Source: Azospirillum sp. TSH64
Lineage (GTDB): Bacteria > Pseudomonadota > Alphaproteobacteria > Azospirillales > Azospirillaceae
Direction: 5' to 3'
Assembly: GCF_003116035.1 (NCBI RefSeq)
Contig: NZ_LGQW01000015.1
Span: 1,168,730 to 1,225,652 of the forward strand
Length of the DNA: 56,923 bases
In this document: positions 8,453-16,138 of the stretch, piece after piece
How the letters are laid out: the number at the start of each line of letters is the position of its first letter
Numbering within the stretch: the first letter of the stretch is position 1
The notes under the pieces: model-generated
The model's database searches: none
What the model saw: the letters and a program-made list of their open reading frames with translations, nothing else
What the model was told of the DNA's origin: nothing
Translations under genes and position numbers: made by a program

Positions 8453-9195
8453 AAGCGTACTCCATCGCCAACGATTCGGATAATTCGGGTGGATGAGCCG
8501 AGCGGAATGCCGAGGTCGGCCTCGATGAAACCTCGGGCGACCAGGCCGAGCACCGCTATCCAGGCTTCGTTGGTTCCGCCCAGCGCTTGATGCACAGCGC
8601 CGAGCGTTGGCAAGGGGCCACGCGCCACCGCAGCGGCCAAAGCGAAGCTCATCGTGCTCGGCAAGGGGATGTCGCGGTGCCGGAACAGGGTCTTCGCGTT
8701 GTTGAGCCGAGAGGACCCCTTCAGGTCGGCATCCGTGATGACCTGGAACCGCATCCCGCGTTCGGCGTAGAGTTCTTTCAGGACGGCAATGCCGTGGACG
8801 TTATCGGGGTTGGTGGCCTCGGCTTCGAGCAGCAAGCTGAGGGCAAGGCGGCCGGACCGCTCCTCGACCACGATGTCCGGCCGGTGAGTACGCGCCGCGC
8901 CGTCGGATTCGAAGACCATCTGCGTCGTTTCGGTGGTGTACGACACCACGACCGGGTCAGCGTCCAGCAGGTAAAATTGGTCGATGTACCAGTACCGTCG
9001 GGCGCCGATCAGGCCAGCCTTCATGCTCGGAAAGAGCAGGACGGGTTTGCGTTCTTTGGTGGGCGCTTTCTTCGGCTTCTGAGGGCTGCGCAAGAGTTTT
9101 CGGCAGCGCGTGGCGTGAGGCTCGAAAATGCCAAGTTGAGGGGTGGCACCGAAAGGTGCAAGGGGGCTGAATTTGCGCATGGAACGCCAATCCAC
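8449..9195 (-). CDS. TnsA-like endonuclease subunit, possibly catalytically altered
   Basis: A 248-residue protein in the position that TnsA occupies in Tn7-like operons, directly upstream of and overlapping the transposase gene. The stretch YTTETTQMVFESDGAARTHRPDIVV (83-110, described here in parts) resembles the TnsA N-terminal nuclease domain, with Asp107 as the likely metal ligand. The expected following strand with Gln/Glu-x-Lys reads instead SLLLEAEAT, so the catalytic lysine is not where I would expect it. If inactive, the element would move by copy-in cointegrate formation rather than cut-and-paste. A second start exists at 9180 (MRKFSPL). The TnsA assignment rests on gene order plus weak motif similarity. 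Confidence 0.65.
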   Translation of the reverse strand: MDWRSMRKFSPLAPFGATPQLGIFEPHATRCRKLLRSPQKPKKAPTKERKPVLLFPSMKAGLIGARRYWYIDQFYLLDADPVVVSYTTETTQMVFESDGAARTHRPDIVVEERSGRLALSLLLEAEATNPDNVHGIAVLKELYAERGMRFQVITDADLKGSSRLNNAKTLFRHRDIPLPSTMSFALAAAVARGPLPTLGAVHQALGGTNEAWIAVLGLVARGFIEADLGIPLGSSTRIIRIVGDGVRL

Positions 9196-9355
9196 TGTGA
9201 ACGTGGCAAGCCGTCGTCAGAAGCCGACGGCAGGTTCAAAGCAGGGGATTAGGCCGATATGATGCCGAAAAAGGCGCGCGAGCCAGCCACCGGGCTGACT
9301 AGAGAGCAATGATATGCGGGGGCGCGATTCGACATGATCGCTTTATACCCTCGGC

Positions 9356-9373
9356 TGTTGATCCTTGTCAACA
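9356..9373. promoter_or_regulatory. Palindrome upstream of the transposition operon
   Basis: TGTTGA and TCAACA form perfect 6-bp arms around a 6-bp centre, about 160 bp upstream of the first transposition gene. The position and symmetry would suit a repressor operator or a protein-binding site of the element. No regulator gene sits next to it. Low confidence. Confidence 0.25.
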
Positions 9374-9453
9374 TGGGTTTTGTCCTTGCTATCAAGTTCG
9401 ACCTACACGCGATCAGTTCAGACCGTCACGGAGGCAAGGAACCTTCGTTCTGC

Positions 9454-9657
9454 TCAGCACAACCAAGTCAGGATTTCGTCCAGGGAGCGCTTCACCCGCA
9501 ACAAGCGACCGCCGGGCATTTGGAGCAGGCATTCGTCGCCGAAGTCGTCGGCCTCGCTGATACCCAGCACTGTGGAGGCCCGTAGGGCGTGGCGGCGCCC
9601 CTCTATGTCCGTCAGAATCAGGTAGCCTGCGACACGTTCACCCTCGACCGCTTCCAT
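9454..9657 (-). CDS. Small hypothetical protein (67 aa)
   Basis: I do not recognise the family. The 67 residues have a regular small beta-protein look: hydrophobic strands YLILTDIEG, HALRAST and CLLQMPGGRLLRVKRSLDEILTWL. The pattern is loosely like FlbD-type small proteins, but no flagellar genes are nearby. It lies 34 bp after the 81-residue gene on the same strand and could be translated from the same message. The codon usage is that of a real GC-rich gene, and the opposite strand gives no better reading. Confidence 0.5.
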   Translation of the reverse strand: MEAVEGERVAGYLILTDIEGRRHALRASTVLGISEADDFGDECLLQMPGGRLLRVKRSLDEILTWLC

Positions 9658-9691
9658 GAGATGCCCTCCTGTCGACTTGTTGAGCGGGCGA

Positions 9692-9937
9692 TCAGAGGTC
9701 CGGGAGGTTGCTGATGGGCAGGACCTGCCCGATGCGGGCCAGGATCTCCACCGGGGTTCCGTTGGCGTTGGTGCGGAGGATGTGCGCTCCCCGATACCGA
9801 GGTCGGGCCATCATGCGCTCGATGCGGCTCCAAGCGTCGGTTTCATTGCGGCAGATGACCGGCTCGTCGCGCATCAGTTCCGAGGCATCTGCGGTGCACC
9901 GGTACATCTTTAAGATGATGGCTCCATGATAGGACAC
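9692..9937 (-). CDS. Small hypothetical protein (81 aa)
   Basis: No family is recognised. I chose the GTG at 9937 because it is preceded by a strong ribosome binding site (AGGAGGG with a 5-nt spacer, 9943-9950 region); the ATG eleven codons in would lack this. The protein is mixed polar and hydrophobic with ICRNETDAWSRIERMMARP in the middle and no membrane segment. Together with the following 67-residue gene it forms a small leftward unit between the transposition operon and the PEP-mutase-like gene, possibly transposon cargo. Confidence 0.5.
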   Translation of the reverse strand: MSYHGAIILKMYRCTADASELMRDEPVICRNETDAWSRIERMMARPRYRGAHILRTNANGTPVEILARIGQVLPISNLPDL

Positions 9938-10658
9938 TTATCCCTCCTGTCATCCATGAGCGGGATAATGTTCCTCAAGTGTTCGGATGTCAATCCTGAA
10001 TCTGTAACGCTGGAAGCCATTCTGTTGGACACTTCCATTGGGTAACAGTCAGCATAAATTTGCGCCATCCGAAATGATTATGGTCCGAATGTGATAGGGA
10101 TTCCGCAGTTATGTTGACAAAGAAATCTCGTGTCGCCCGTCTGCGATTTTCAATGTTCTGAAATCCTTGTGAATGACTTCGGTACGACGGTTGGTAAGCG
10201 CGGGATTGGAAATGTTTCGGTCAGAAATTTCGCTGGTTTATGAACAGGTTTGGAGAGCGCCTAGCGGCCGAAACCGCGGGTCAAAGAGGAATAAATGCAT
10301 TTCCAGTTTCTTGCGGGTGGCGCGCGGCTCTAACTCGGGGCACCGAGCGAGGTTTAGTCTCGCTCCTGTGCCGTGAGGCCCGAGACAGCATTCGGCGACT
10401 ATCGAGACCAGCCCACTCACCACGTTGAAGACCAGTCCCGGCTGACGGCTGGCTTCCCGCCACATCGATCCAAGAGCGTTCCGGCGAACCCACATGTGAG
10501 GATGGTGGCGAGGAGGGCGCTACCGACACCCAGCCCCTGCCCAGAGTTTGCCGAGGCCGAGGTCTCCGGCCACGAACAGTCGAATCAGGGGCAGAGAGAT
10601 GCCGACGCAGAGGTAGGGGTTAAAAAGGACGACATCGAGGATGAGAAGGCACGGCAGG
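9938..10658. other. Intergenic stretch without a recognisable gene
   Basis: About 720 bp. The open frames here are short and have no protein-like sequence. The left 200 bp (9960-10160) are visibly less GC-rich than the surroundings. I see no tRNA, no CRISPR-like repeat and no convincing copy of the transposon-end repeat; the GAGAC motifs at 10381-10406 lack the rest of the site. Confidence 0.4.
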
Positions 10659-11480
10659 TCAATCTCCGCGGCCAAAGATTGTGTTGAGTTGCTTGTTGGA
10701 TATGCCGGATGCGAGCCCCTCGAACGATCCAGCCTTCATCGCCTCCGCCATGCGCATGACCGCGCCCCAGGCCGCCCGCGCCAGCCCGCCGCCGACGCTG
10801 ATCCGCCGCACACCGAGATCGGCGATCTCAGCCTGGGTGGCGTCCGGGCGCATCACAAGCAGGTTGACCGGCTTCGGTGCCACGGCGCGGACCATGCTCG
10901 CGATGTCGGCTTTCTCGATCACGCCGGGCGCGTAGAGGCAATCGGCGCCTGCATCGGCGAAGGCCACCAGCTTGTCGATTGCCTCGGATACCCGCGTGGG
11001 ATCGCTCAGCAGGATTTCGGTGCGAGCCACCAAGATGACATCCTCGCCGGTCTGATTGATGGCGGCACGCGCGGTCCGGATGCGTTCGACAGAAATGGCG
11101 GTGTCGTAGAAGCCAGGTCCGCCATCGGCGCGGATGTCCTCGATCGACAGGCCCGCGACACCAAGGTCGACCGCGAGGCGAACGTTCGCAGCCAGTTCCT
11201 CCAGATCATGGGCGAAGCCGGATTCGAAATCGGCGTTCACCGGGAGGTCCGTGGCGAGGACGAGGTTCCCAAGATGCTCCAGGACATCGTCGAGTTCGAC
11301 ACCGTTTTCGGGGCGTCCCTGGGACCAGGAATAGCCTGAACTCGTCGAGGCCAGGGCGCTGAAGCCCATGTGCTCCATCATCCTGGCACTACCGACATCC
11401 CAGGGGTTCGGCAGGATGAAGCAGCCCTCCTCATGGAGTGCACGGAAGGCCTCACGCTTTTCTGCGATGGTGCGGACCAT
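10659..11480 (-). CDS. Isocitrate lyase/PEP mutase family enzyme
   Basis: A 273-residue TIM-barrel enzyme. The family hallmarks are ILPNPWDVGSARMMEHMGFSALASTSSG near the N-terminus (given in outline), the metal-site region LSIEDIRADG at about 115-124 and the VARTEIL strand. Members cleave or rearrange C-C or C-P bonds of 2-oxo acids (methylisocitrate lyase, oxaloacetate decarboxylase, PEP mutase). The cysteine of true isocitrate lyases (KKCGH) is not seen, so the substrate is open. An AGGAG-like site precedes the ATG at 11480. The gene is divergent from the MYG1 gene with 74 bp between the starts, so the two share a promoter region. Confidence 0.88.
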   Translation of the reverse strand: MVRTIAEKREAFRALHEEGCFILPNPWDVGSARMMEHMGFSALASTSSGYSWSQGRPENGVELDDVLEHLGNLVLATDLPVNADFESGFAHDLEELAANVRLAVDLGVAGLSIEDIRADGGPGFYDTAISVERIRTARAAINQTGEDVILVARTEILLSDPTRVSEAIDKLVAFADAGADCLYAPGVIEKADIASMVRAVAPKPVNLLVMRPDATQAEIADLGVRRISVGGGLARAAWGAVMRMAEAMKAGSFEGLASGISNKQLNTIFGRGD

Positions 11481-11554
11481 GGTTCATCTCCTAAAAGAGG
11501 GCTGTTAGATCCGGATTTCCGAGGGCTGTCCTGGAATCCATCTGGAGGAAAACC

Positions 11555-12556
11555 ATGACGAAGAGCCTTCGGCTTGTCACCCACAGCGGCTCGTTCCACT
11601 GCGATGAGGTGCTGGGCTACGCCATCTTGCGCCGCGCCCTGCCGCCTGAGGCTTTGGCCATCTCCATGCTGACGCGTACCCGCGACCAGAGCGTGATCGA
11701 GGCCGCCGACATCGTCTGGGACGTTGGCGGCGTCTTCGACCCCGCGCGGGGGCGCTTCGACCACCACCAGCGCGGTGCCCCGGTGCGTCCCGACGGGTCG
11801 CCCTACTCCTCGGCGGGCCTGCTTTGGGCCGCCTACGGCCGTGACGCGGTGCGCGCCATCCTGGCGGGACGCAGCGGCGAGGACGTCGTTGAGCGGGTCT
11901 GGACGGAAATGGACGAGCAGGTAGTCCGCCTCGTCGACCTCGCCGACAACGGCCAGCGCCCTGTCCCTGACTTCGGCGACGAGGGCCTCGACCGGGCGGC
12001 CCGGGTCGCTGACGGGATGGCTCTGCCGTCCCTGGTCGAGGTCCTGAACCTGCCCTGGGACGCCGACCCGGCCAACCGGTCGCGGGCCGAGGACGAGCGC
12101 TTCGCTCGGGCTGCTGAGATCGCGGGCGCCTTCCTCGACGGTCGCGTCGAGCAGATCCGCGCTCGCATCGCCGCCCGCGACATCGTGCTGGAGGCGCATG
12201 CCCGTTCGGCCGACCCGCGCGTGCTGGAGCTCGACCGCGGCATGCCCTGGCAGGGACCGGCGCATGACGCAGACCTGCCGGTGCTGTTCGCCGTTTACCC
12301 GGATAAGGGCGGCGACGCTTGGATGGTCGGCTGCATGCCGCCCGAGCCGGGCAGCTTCGCCCAGAAGCTGCCGCTGCCCGCGGCCTGGGCAGGCGTGCGT
12401 GACGCCGAACTCGCCCGCGTGTCCGGGGTGCCGGACGCCGTGTTCTGCCACCTGAACCGCTTCATCGCCGCCGCCCGCTCGCGCAACGGCGCGCTGGCGA
12501 TGGCCAGCATCGCCCTCGGCCTTGCCCGGGAACCGGTGGGGTTGGGCGCCAAGTAA
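11555..12556 (+). CDS. MYG1-family (DHH-like) metal-dependent hydrolase
   Basis: A 333-residue member of the UPF0160/MYG1 family, which includes a eukaryotic 3'-5' RNA exonuclease. The conserved opening THSGSFHCDEVLGYAIL and the DHH-type motif GRFDHHQRG at about residues 66-74 are intact, as is the aspartate-containing VWDVGGVFDP before it. These residues bind the divalent metal ions. Length agrees with bacterial MYG1 proteins. The start is well supported by GGAGG about 7 bp upstream of the ATG. The bacterial role is poorly defined; a nuclease or phosphoesterase acting on RNA is most likely. It looks like ordinary chromosomal content. Confidence 0.9.
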   Translation: MTKSLRLVTHSGSFHCDEVLGYAILRRALPPEALAISMLTRTRDQSVIEAADIVWDVGGVFDPARGRFDHHQRGAPVRPDGSPYSSAGLLWAAYGRDAVRAILAGRSGEDVVERVWTEMDEQVVRLVDLADNGQRPVPDFGDEGLDRAARVADGMALPSLVEVLNLPWDADPANRSRAEDERFARAAEIAGAFLDGRVEQIRARIAARDIVLEAHARSADPRVLELDRGMPWQGPAHDADLPVLFAVYPDKGGDAWMVGCMPPEPGSFAQKLPLPAAWAGVRDAELARVSGVPDAVFCHLNRFIAAARSRNGALAMASIALGLAREPVGLGAK

Positions 12557-12691
12557 CGCTGCAACCGGCTTCGTGCTGGTGAGCACGTTGGCGCAGATGC
12601 CCAAGCTGCCCGATTAAAGGTGGAACTCGCCGCTTCAAGATTGGAGGCGATGAGTTCCACATGCGCGCCGACAAGCGTCGGGAGGGCTGGA

Positions 12692-13065
12692 TCAGGTTGG
12701 GATGAGGGCAGCGACCTCCCGGTCGGAGTTCCGGTCGCTGGTGGCGAGGCCCGCAGCCACCCCGGCCCGGTCTTCGGCGGATCGGTTCTGGCTCATCTTG
12801 CGCTTGCCCTGAATGCGTGTGATCGGCAGCCGCAGCCCGACGATGCCCCGCAGCTGCGCGCGGAAGAAGTCGACCGGTGCGTCCGCGACGGCCCATGGTG
12901 CGACGCGGCGACCCTCGTGCAGGTCTGTCAGTAGCGTGACCACCTCCAGCAGGCGATCCGCGTCGTCGAAGAACTCGGCCGGGCCGTAGGCATGCACCGC
13001 GATGTAGTTCCAGGTCGGCACCACCTTCCCGCCGGGGTTCGTCGCGGCGAAACAGCTTCGTCGTC
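12692..13065 (-). pseudogene. PaiB-like FMN-binding negative regulator, N-terminus missing
   Basis: The C-terminal two-thirds of a PaiB/FMN-binding split-barrel protein is intact: GGKVVPTWNYIAVHAYG, PWAVADAP, QLRGIVGLRLPI and KRKMSQNR, which is the family's most conserved block. The frame upstream does not continue into the expected N-terminus (MYxPxxF...), and the 13129-13584 gene occupies the adjacent DNA. Around 13050-13130 two frames each carry pieces, pointing to at least one frameshift. PaiB proteins bind FMN and are linked to repression of protease and sporulation genes in Bacillus. Here the gene is probably inactive. Confidence 0.7.
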
Positions 13066-13128
13066 GAGGATGATCGCGGCTTGCTGCCGGGATGGTTCCA
13101 GACGGTAGATGAAGCCATGCAGGCGGCC

Positions 13129-13584
13129 TCAACCAAGACCATGCGCCGTCCGCCAGGCGGCTAGTTCCTCTCTGCGAGTTGCCTCCCCGCGAAAGGCAAG
13201 CGCCTTCTCGACCCAGATTTCGGTGGGGTGGTCCCAGTTGAGGAGGCTGAAAGGTCCATTCAGTTCCTCGTAGGCAATGGCTTCCGCAAGCCACTGCCGC
13301 ATTTCGCCCATCTCGGCGACCTGCTCAGCGGTGCCGTCCCTTTCGACGAGTTCCCCAAACACTGCCAGCGTCCGCGACAGTGCCCGGCAGTTGCGGTTTT
13401 TATGTCTTGAGTGTCGCAACGAGCTCAAGGCCCGTTCGACGGTTTGCGGGACTTCGTGGACGGGCGGAAGGGCAGCACACTCTTCGTCCGTCATCTCTGC
13501 GTTTGGTATGGGCGAAGCGCCGTCTGCCACCATGGCCTCCATTCTGTCGGAACTGGGCAGCTTCAGGCCGCCGTCCACAAGCAT
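13129..13584 (-). CDS. Hypothetical protein (151 aa)
   Basis: No family is recognised. The sequence has natural composition, with predicted helices such as RALSRTLAVFGELVERDGTAEQVAEMGEMRQW (outline) and a conserved-looking FSLLNWDHPTEIWVEKALAF near residue 110-130. There are no membrane segments or signal peptide. Starts are possible at 13584, 13542 and 13533; none has a strong ribosome binding site, so the N-terminus is uncertain. It sits between a broken PaiB gene and a small membrane protein in a region with accessory character. Confidence 0.45.
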   Translation of the reverse strand: MLVDGGLKLPSSDRMEAMVADGASPIPNAEMTDEECAALPPVHEVPQTVERALSSLRHSRHKNRNCRALSRTLAVFGELVERDGTAEQVAEMGEMRQWLAEAIAYEELNGPFSLLNWDHPTEIWVEKALAFRGEATRREELAAWRTAHGLG

Positions 13585-13725
13585 GGATCACGCTGGCCTG
13601 CGATCGCCAGACAGACGCTCCCCTGGGAAGCTAGTGCATAGACGCATTCAGATGGTTCAGAAGCTGGCCTGGGAAATCAAGGCCTTGAGGGCACGTTACG
13701 TGCATCTTCCGTCTGTGTCTGGGCA

Positions 13726-14064
13726 CTAGCTGCGTCGCCGCGTGATGAGCCATACCACGACCACCAGGGCCAGGATGGCGAGATCGCCTTTGGCCTGATA
13801 GCGAGGAAGCGTGAGAGAGCTATCCTGATCGACGTTCACGACCTGGGTAATGGGCGTGCAAACGCTGTCCATAGCAACCCTCGTGTCCGCTGCGCGCCAT
13901 GACTGGCAATAATGGCAGTGGACGGGGATAGGCAGGTATATTTCCAGAGAATTTAAATATGCGTTTGACGCTGTAGCTCTGAGGAAATTTGTAGCGCCAA
14001 TCAATGCGGACGCATATATATTAACAATGCGCCTCGCAATCTCAGTTTGTCTTGCGCGGTCCAT
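13726..14064 (-). CDS. Small membrane-anchored hypothetical protein (112 aa)
   Basis: Start chosen at 14064 because AGAGGAG precedes it by a good spacing; longer upstream frames have no such site. The first 30 residues (RARQTEIARRIVNIYASALIGATNFLRA) form a helix. The middle holds a CHYC motif, and the end is one transmembrane segment (LAILALVVVVWLITRRRS) with an arginine tail, which suggests a C-terminally anchored protein with a mostly periplasmic or cytosolic soluble part. No family is known to me. GC content drops from here to about 15.2 kb, suggesting transferred DNA. Confidence 0.5.
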   Translation of the reverse strand: MDRARQTEIARRIVNIYASALIGATNFLRATASNAYLNSLEIYLPIPVHCHYCQSWRAADTRVAMDSVCTPITQVVNVDQDSSLTLPRYQAKGDLAILALVVVVWLITRRRS

Positions 14065-14246
14065 ATGGAATCTCCTCTGTTGTGGCCGATTTCTGTCAGA
14101 GCATTTGACCATCGCTGATGGAATGACTATGAACCTGCCACGGTATTGTGGGAGCATTGTTTCTAAGAAGCCTTTTGCGCGGTGCGGGTAATATCCAATT
14201 TTCTGGTACGCTTCCCCGAGCGTTGAACCTAAGGGGGGCTAACTCA

Positions 14247-14861
14247 ATGGCCGACACTTCAGATGTGTTTCGCAGTCCGCAACTGCGCTGCCTTAAAGCA
14301 TTGAAAGCAGCCAAATCTGCATTCTTTCGCGATATTTTATTTCACGCCCGGAGTCATGTTAAAGGCAAAGGAGAAGAGTTAGACAGGGAGAGGGTTAGCA
14401 TAATTTATAGCGAAAACGTTATGCATGTCGCGGAACTTTTTTATTTGTTTAAGGAACTGGAGATGTACAGACATGAAAATATGAGTGAGTTTATAGATCT
14501 CCACAATATTGACGTTGAAAATATGAAGAACGAGGTGAAAAGGGACGACGCCTATCGCATAATTTTTGGTGTTGAGGCACAAATTATAGATATGTCGAAG
14601 TTTTCCGAGGGACAAAAAAGAAAAATACTATCAAATCTGGTTGGGGATAGAGTCCGTCTAGACCAAACAGATATTGCTAATTTCCTGTCAGGTATTATGT
14701 CACGAGAAGCGTGTAGGATAACTATAGTTGGATTGGCGGAGTGTGGCCTTGTTGATCGAAGCGTCGGTTTGCAAGCCTTTATTACGAGCAATGGAAGTCT
14801 AGAACAATATTTTTCAACATATTTAAACGCAATTTGTGGGGCGTATCATGTTGATCCGTAG
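14247..14861 (+). CDS. Hypothetical protein in a low-GC patch (204 aa)
   Basis: No family is recognised. AAGGGGGG lies just upstream of the ATG at 14247 and decides the start over the GTG at 14148. The protein is all-helical by appearance, with KALKAAKSAFFRDILF near the N-terminus and many charged residues. Codon use is AT-rich and quite unlike the neighbours, an indication of recent transfer. The next gene begins within its last codons (ATG at 14848), so the two probably form a unit: a cytosolic protein and a secreted one. A two-gene toxin or defence module is possible but there is no motif to support it. Confidence 0.55.
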   Translation: MADTSDVFRSPQLRCLKALKAAKSAFFRDILFHARSHVKGKGEELDRERVSIIYSENVMHVAELFYLFKELEMYRHENMSEFIDLHNIDVENMKNEVKRDDAYRIIFGVEAQIIDMSKFSEGQKRKILSNLVGDRVRLDQTDIANFLSGIMSREACRITIVGLAECGLVDRSVGLQAFITSNGSLEQYFSTYLNAICGAYHVDP

Positions 14862-15228
14862 AAATGCAATTACTGTTATAATACTACTGCTACCGATAGT
14901 GTGCGGAAGCTCCAACTCGCAAAGTAATGAAATCCAATACCAGCCGAGTGAAAATGAATTTTCCGAGAAGTTACTTCAGTTTGAAAATCCTTCTCAAGCG
15001 CGGGAAGCCATTGATATACTCAAGTATTCAAAAACTCTCCCGTCGGTCAATAATAAAACTTTTCAGAATGAACGATTTTTTCAGAGATTGGAGGAGTCTA
15101 CAAAAGGAGATCGAGCCTTGAGAAGCGCAGAAAGGGCAGCGCGCGAATTTGAGTCATTAAGAGAAACCAGAGCGTTAAGAGAAACCAAGGAGTTGCGCCC
15201 AAGCATAGAAGCGCGAGGAGTCCGATGA
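14848..15228 (+). CDS. Secreted hypothetical protein (126 aa)
   Basis: Counted from the ATG at 14848, which overlaps the upstream gene by 14 bp. The N-terminus MLIRRNAITVIILLLPIVCGSS is a signal peptide; the cysteine is not in a perfect lipobox. The mature part is rich in Glu, Arg and Ser and ends in a run of RETR/RETK-type repeats (residues about 105-118) with a coiled-coil look. No family is recognised. It shares the low GC of its partner and is likely co-transferred. Confidence 0.5.
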   Translation: MLIRRNAITVIILLLPIVCGSSNSQSNEIQYQPSENEFSEKLLQFENPSQAREAIDILKYSKTLPSVNNKTFQNERFFQRLEESTKGDRALRSAERAAREFESLRETRALRETKELRPSIEARGVR

Positions 15229-15338
15229 GTTGGCGGGCTGCTTGCCCTGAGCATTTTAGCTACTTAAATGTTGATACGCTACTGGACTGACACAGACATA
15301 GGATTCACATCGGGCGGGCAACGTGCATTTCTGTCGGC

Positions 15339-15707
15339 ATGGCCCAGACCGTCGGCGTCATCATTGGAGCGGAGGATCGTGCGCGCTTGTCCCCATCGTT
15401 CGACCGTCGGCAACAACGAACAGCCTCATTTCTTTCTCCCGTAAGCAGCCAGTACGTCGTGGATGTCCGGGATGGCATCGCCGCTCGCCACGGGTTTGTG
15501 CTTCGTTTCCTCGGTGGCGGAAAGTTCGACATCAAGCAGCAGAAGAGCGTCTCCGCCGACGAGATCGTCAAGGCCATCGGCCTCGATCCGTCGCAGCTTG
15601 AAGCGACCCTCGGCGTGCTGAGCCTCCTGGGGGCCATAAAGCAACATGACGACGGCCGGGTCGAAATGGCCGACACGATCCGGTTTGTCGGCATCCCTTC
15701 TGTATAA
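15339..15707 (+). CDS. Hypothetical protein (122 aa), doubtful start
   Basis: The C-terminal part (FDIKQQKSVSADEIVKAIGLDPSQLEATLGVLSLLGAI) reads like a genuine winged-helix or four-helix fragment with a normal hydrophobic pattern. The first 40 residues are less protein-like and no ribosome binding site precedes the ATG. It may be the tail of a larger gene whose upstream part was lost. I cannot name a family. It lies upstream of two further rightward frames that end in the DUF3223 gene. Confidence 0.35.
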   Translation: MAQTVGVIIGAEDRARLSPSFDRRQQRTASFLSPVSSQYVVDVRDGIAARHGFVLRFLGGGKFDIKQQKSVSADEIVKAIGLDPSQLEATLGVLSLLGAIKQHDDGRVEMADTIRFVGIPSV

Positions 15708-15716
15708 GCAACCTTC

Positions 15717-16133
15717 ATGCGGCTCACGTTCGTGTCCCCGGCGCACGCGAGCCGCAACATCCACCGCCTACCGACATCTTCGTTGGCAAGGAGTGGGGCG
15801 AGCGGACGAGCAGGCTTCAGGGAATGCCGAACCGCAGCAGGCAGTCGAGCCACCGAAGCTCCGCCGGGCACGGCCGCCGCGCATGTCGAGGCGGGCCTGG
15901 TGTTCGTGTACGCGCATCCACCGAAGAAGGCGTTCACAGTCCGAGGTGTGCTCGATGACAGCGCCGTCCACCGCTTTGCCGCCTTCAAGGCGTTCATGGC
16001 GAGCCAGATGGAGTTGGCCGACGACCGCGCTCAGCAGGCAACCCAGGATTTCCGCGATGCGCCGGATCGGATGAGGACCGGCTGCTTCGACGACGTCGAC
16101 ATTCCCCCGCAAACCGAAACCGTGGAGGAGTAA
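15717..16133 (+). CDS. Hypothetical protein, probably frameshifted N-terminus
   Basis: The last 80 residues (VFVYAHPPKKAFTVRGVLDD, then HRFAAFKAFMASQMELADDR) look real. The preceding 55 residues in this frame are low-complexity Arg/Ser/Ala, and a neighbouring frame reads more naturally there, so a frameshift around 15880 is likely. GGAGGAG at its end serves as the ribosome binding site of the DUF3223 gene, which shows that the two are transcribed together. No function can be assigned. Confidence 0.35.
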   Translation: MRLTFVSPAHASRNIHRLPTSSLARSGASGRAGFRECRTAAGSRATEAPPGTAAAHVEAGLVFVYAHPPKKAFTVRGVLDDSAVHRFAAFKAFMASQMELADDRAQQATQDFRDAPDRMRTGCFDDVDIPPQTETVEE

Positions 16134-16138
16134 CGAAT

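Larger units (their letters stand above)
2876..9195 (-). mobile_element. Tn7/Tn5053-like transposition module (one end identified)
   Basis: This is a five-gene operon read leftwards: TnsA-like, TnsB/TniA, TnsC/TniB, short TniQ, long TniQ. It is bounded on the left by a multi-site transposon end. The genes overlap or sit within about 10 bp of one another, except for the last, which follows after a gap of about 115 bp. The order matches Tn7-like elements, but here the end next to the last gene is seen rather than the end next to tnsA. There is no resolvase (tniR) and no cas gene or CRISPR array nearby, so this is not a recognisable CRISPR-associated transposon. The right boundary is unknown; it may lie in the cargo, beyond the window, or be lost. 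Confidence 0.8.

Noticed and set aside
2876..9195. CRISPR-associated transposon
   Set aside because: TnsA/B/C and TniQ are present but no cas gene, Cascade subunit or CRISPR array is seen within the window, so there is no basis for guide-RNA targeting.
9330..9350. Second transposon end near CGACATGAT at 9330
   Set aside because: Nine bases match the repeat, but the orientation is the same as at the left end and the TTATTGAGAC half is absent; a right end should be inverted.
9454..9657. FlbD flagellar regulator
   Set aside because: Only a loose strand pattern agrees and no flagellar gene is in the window.
10381..10406. Pair of GAGAC motifs as transposase-binding sites
   Set aside because: Only the last five bases of the 20-bp site are present and the spacing to GCGAC is wrong.
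11378..12604. 408-codon minus-strand open frame across the MYG1 gene
   Set aside because: MYG1 motifs are complete on the plus strand; the antisense frame is a shadow caused by high GC.
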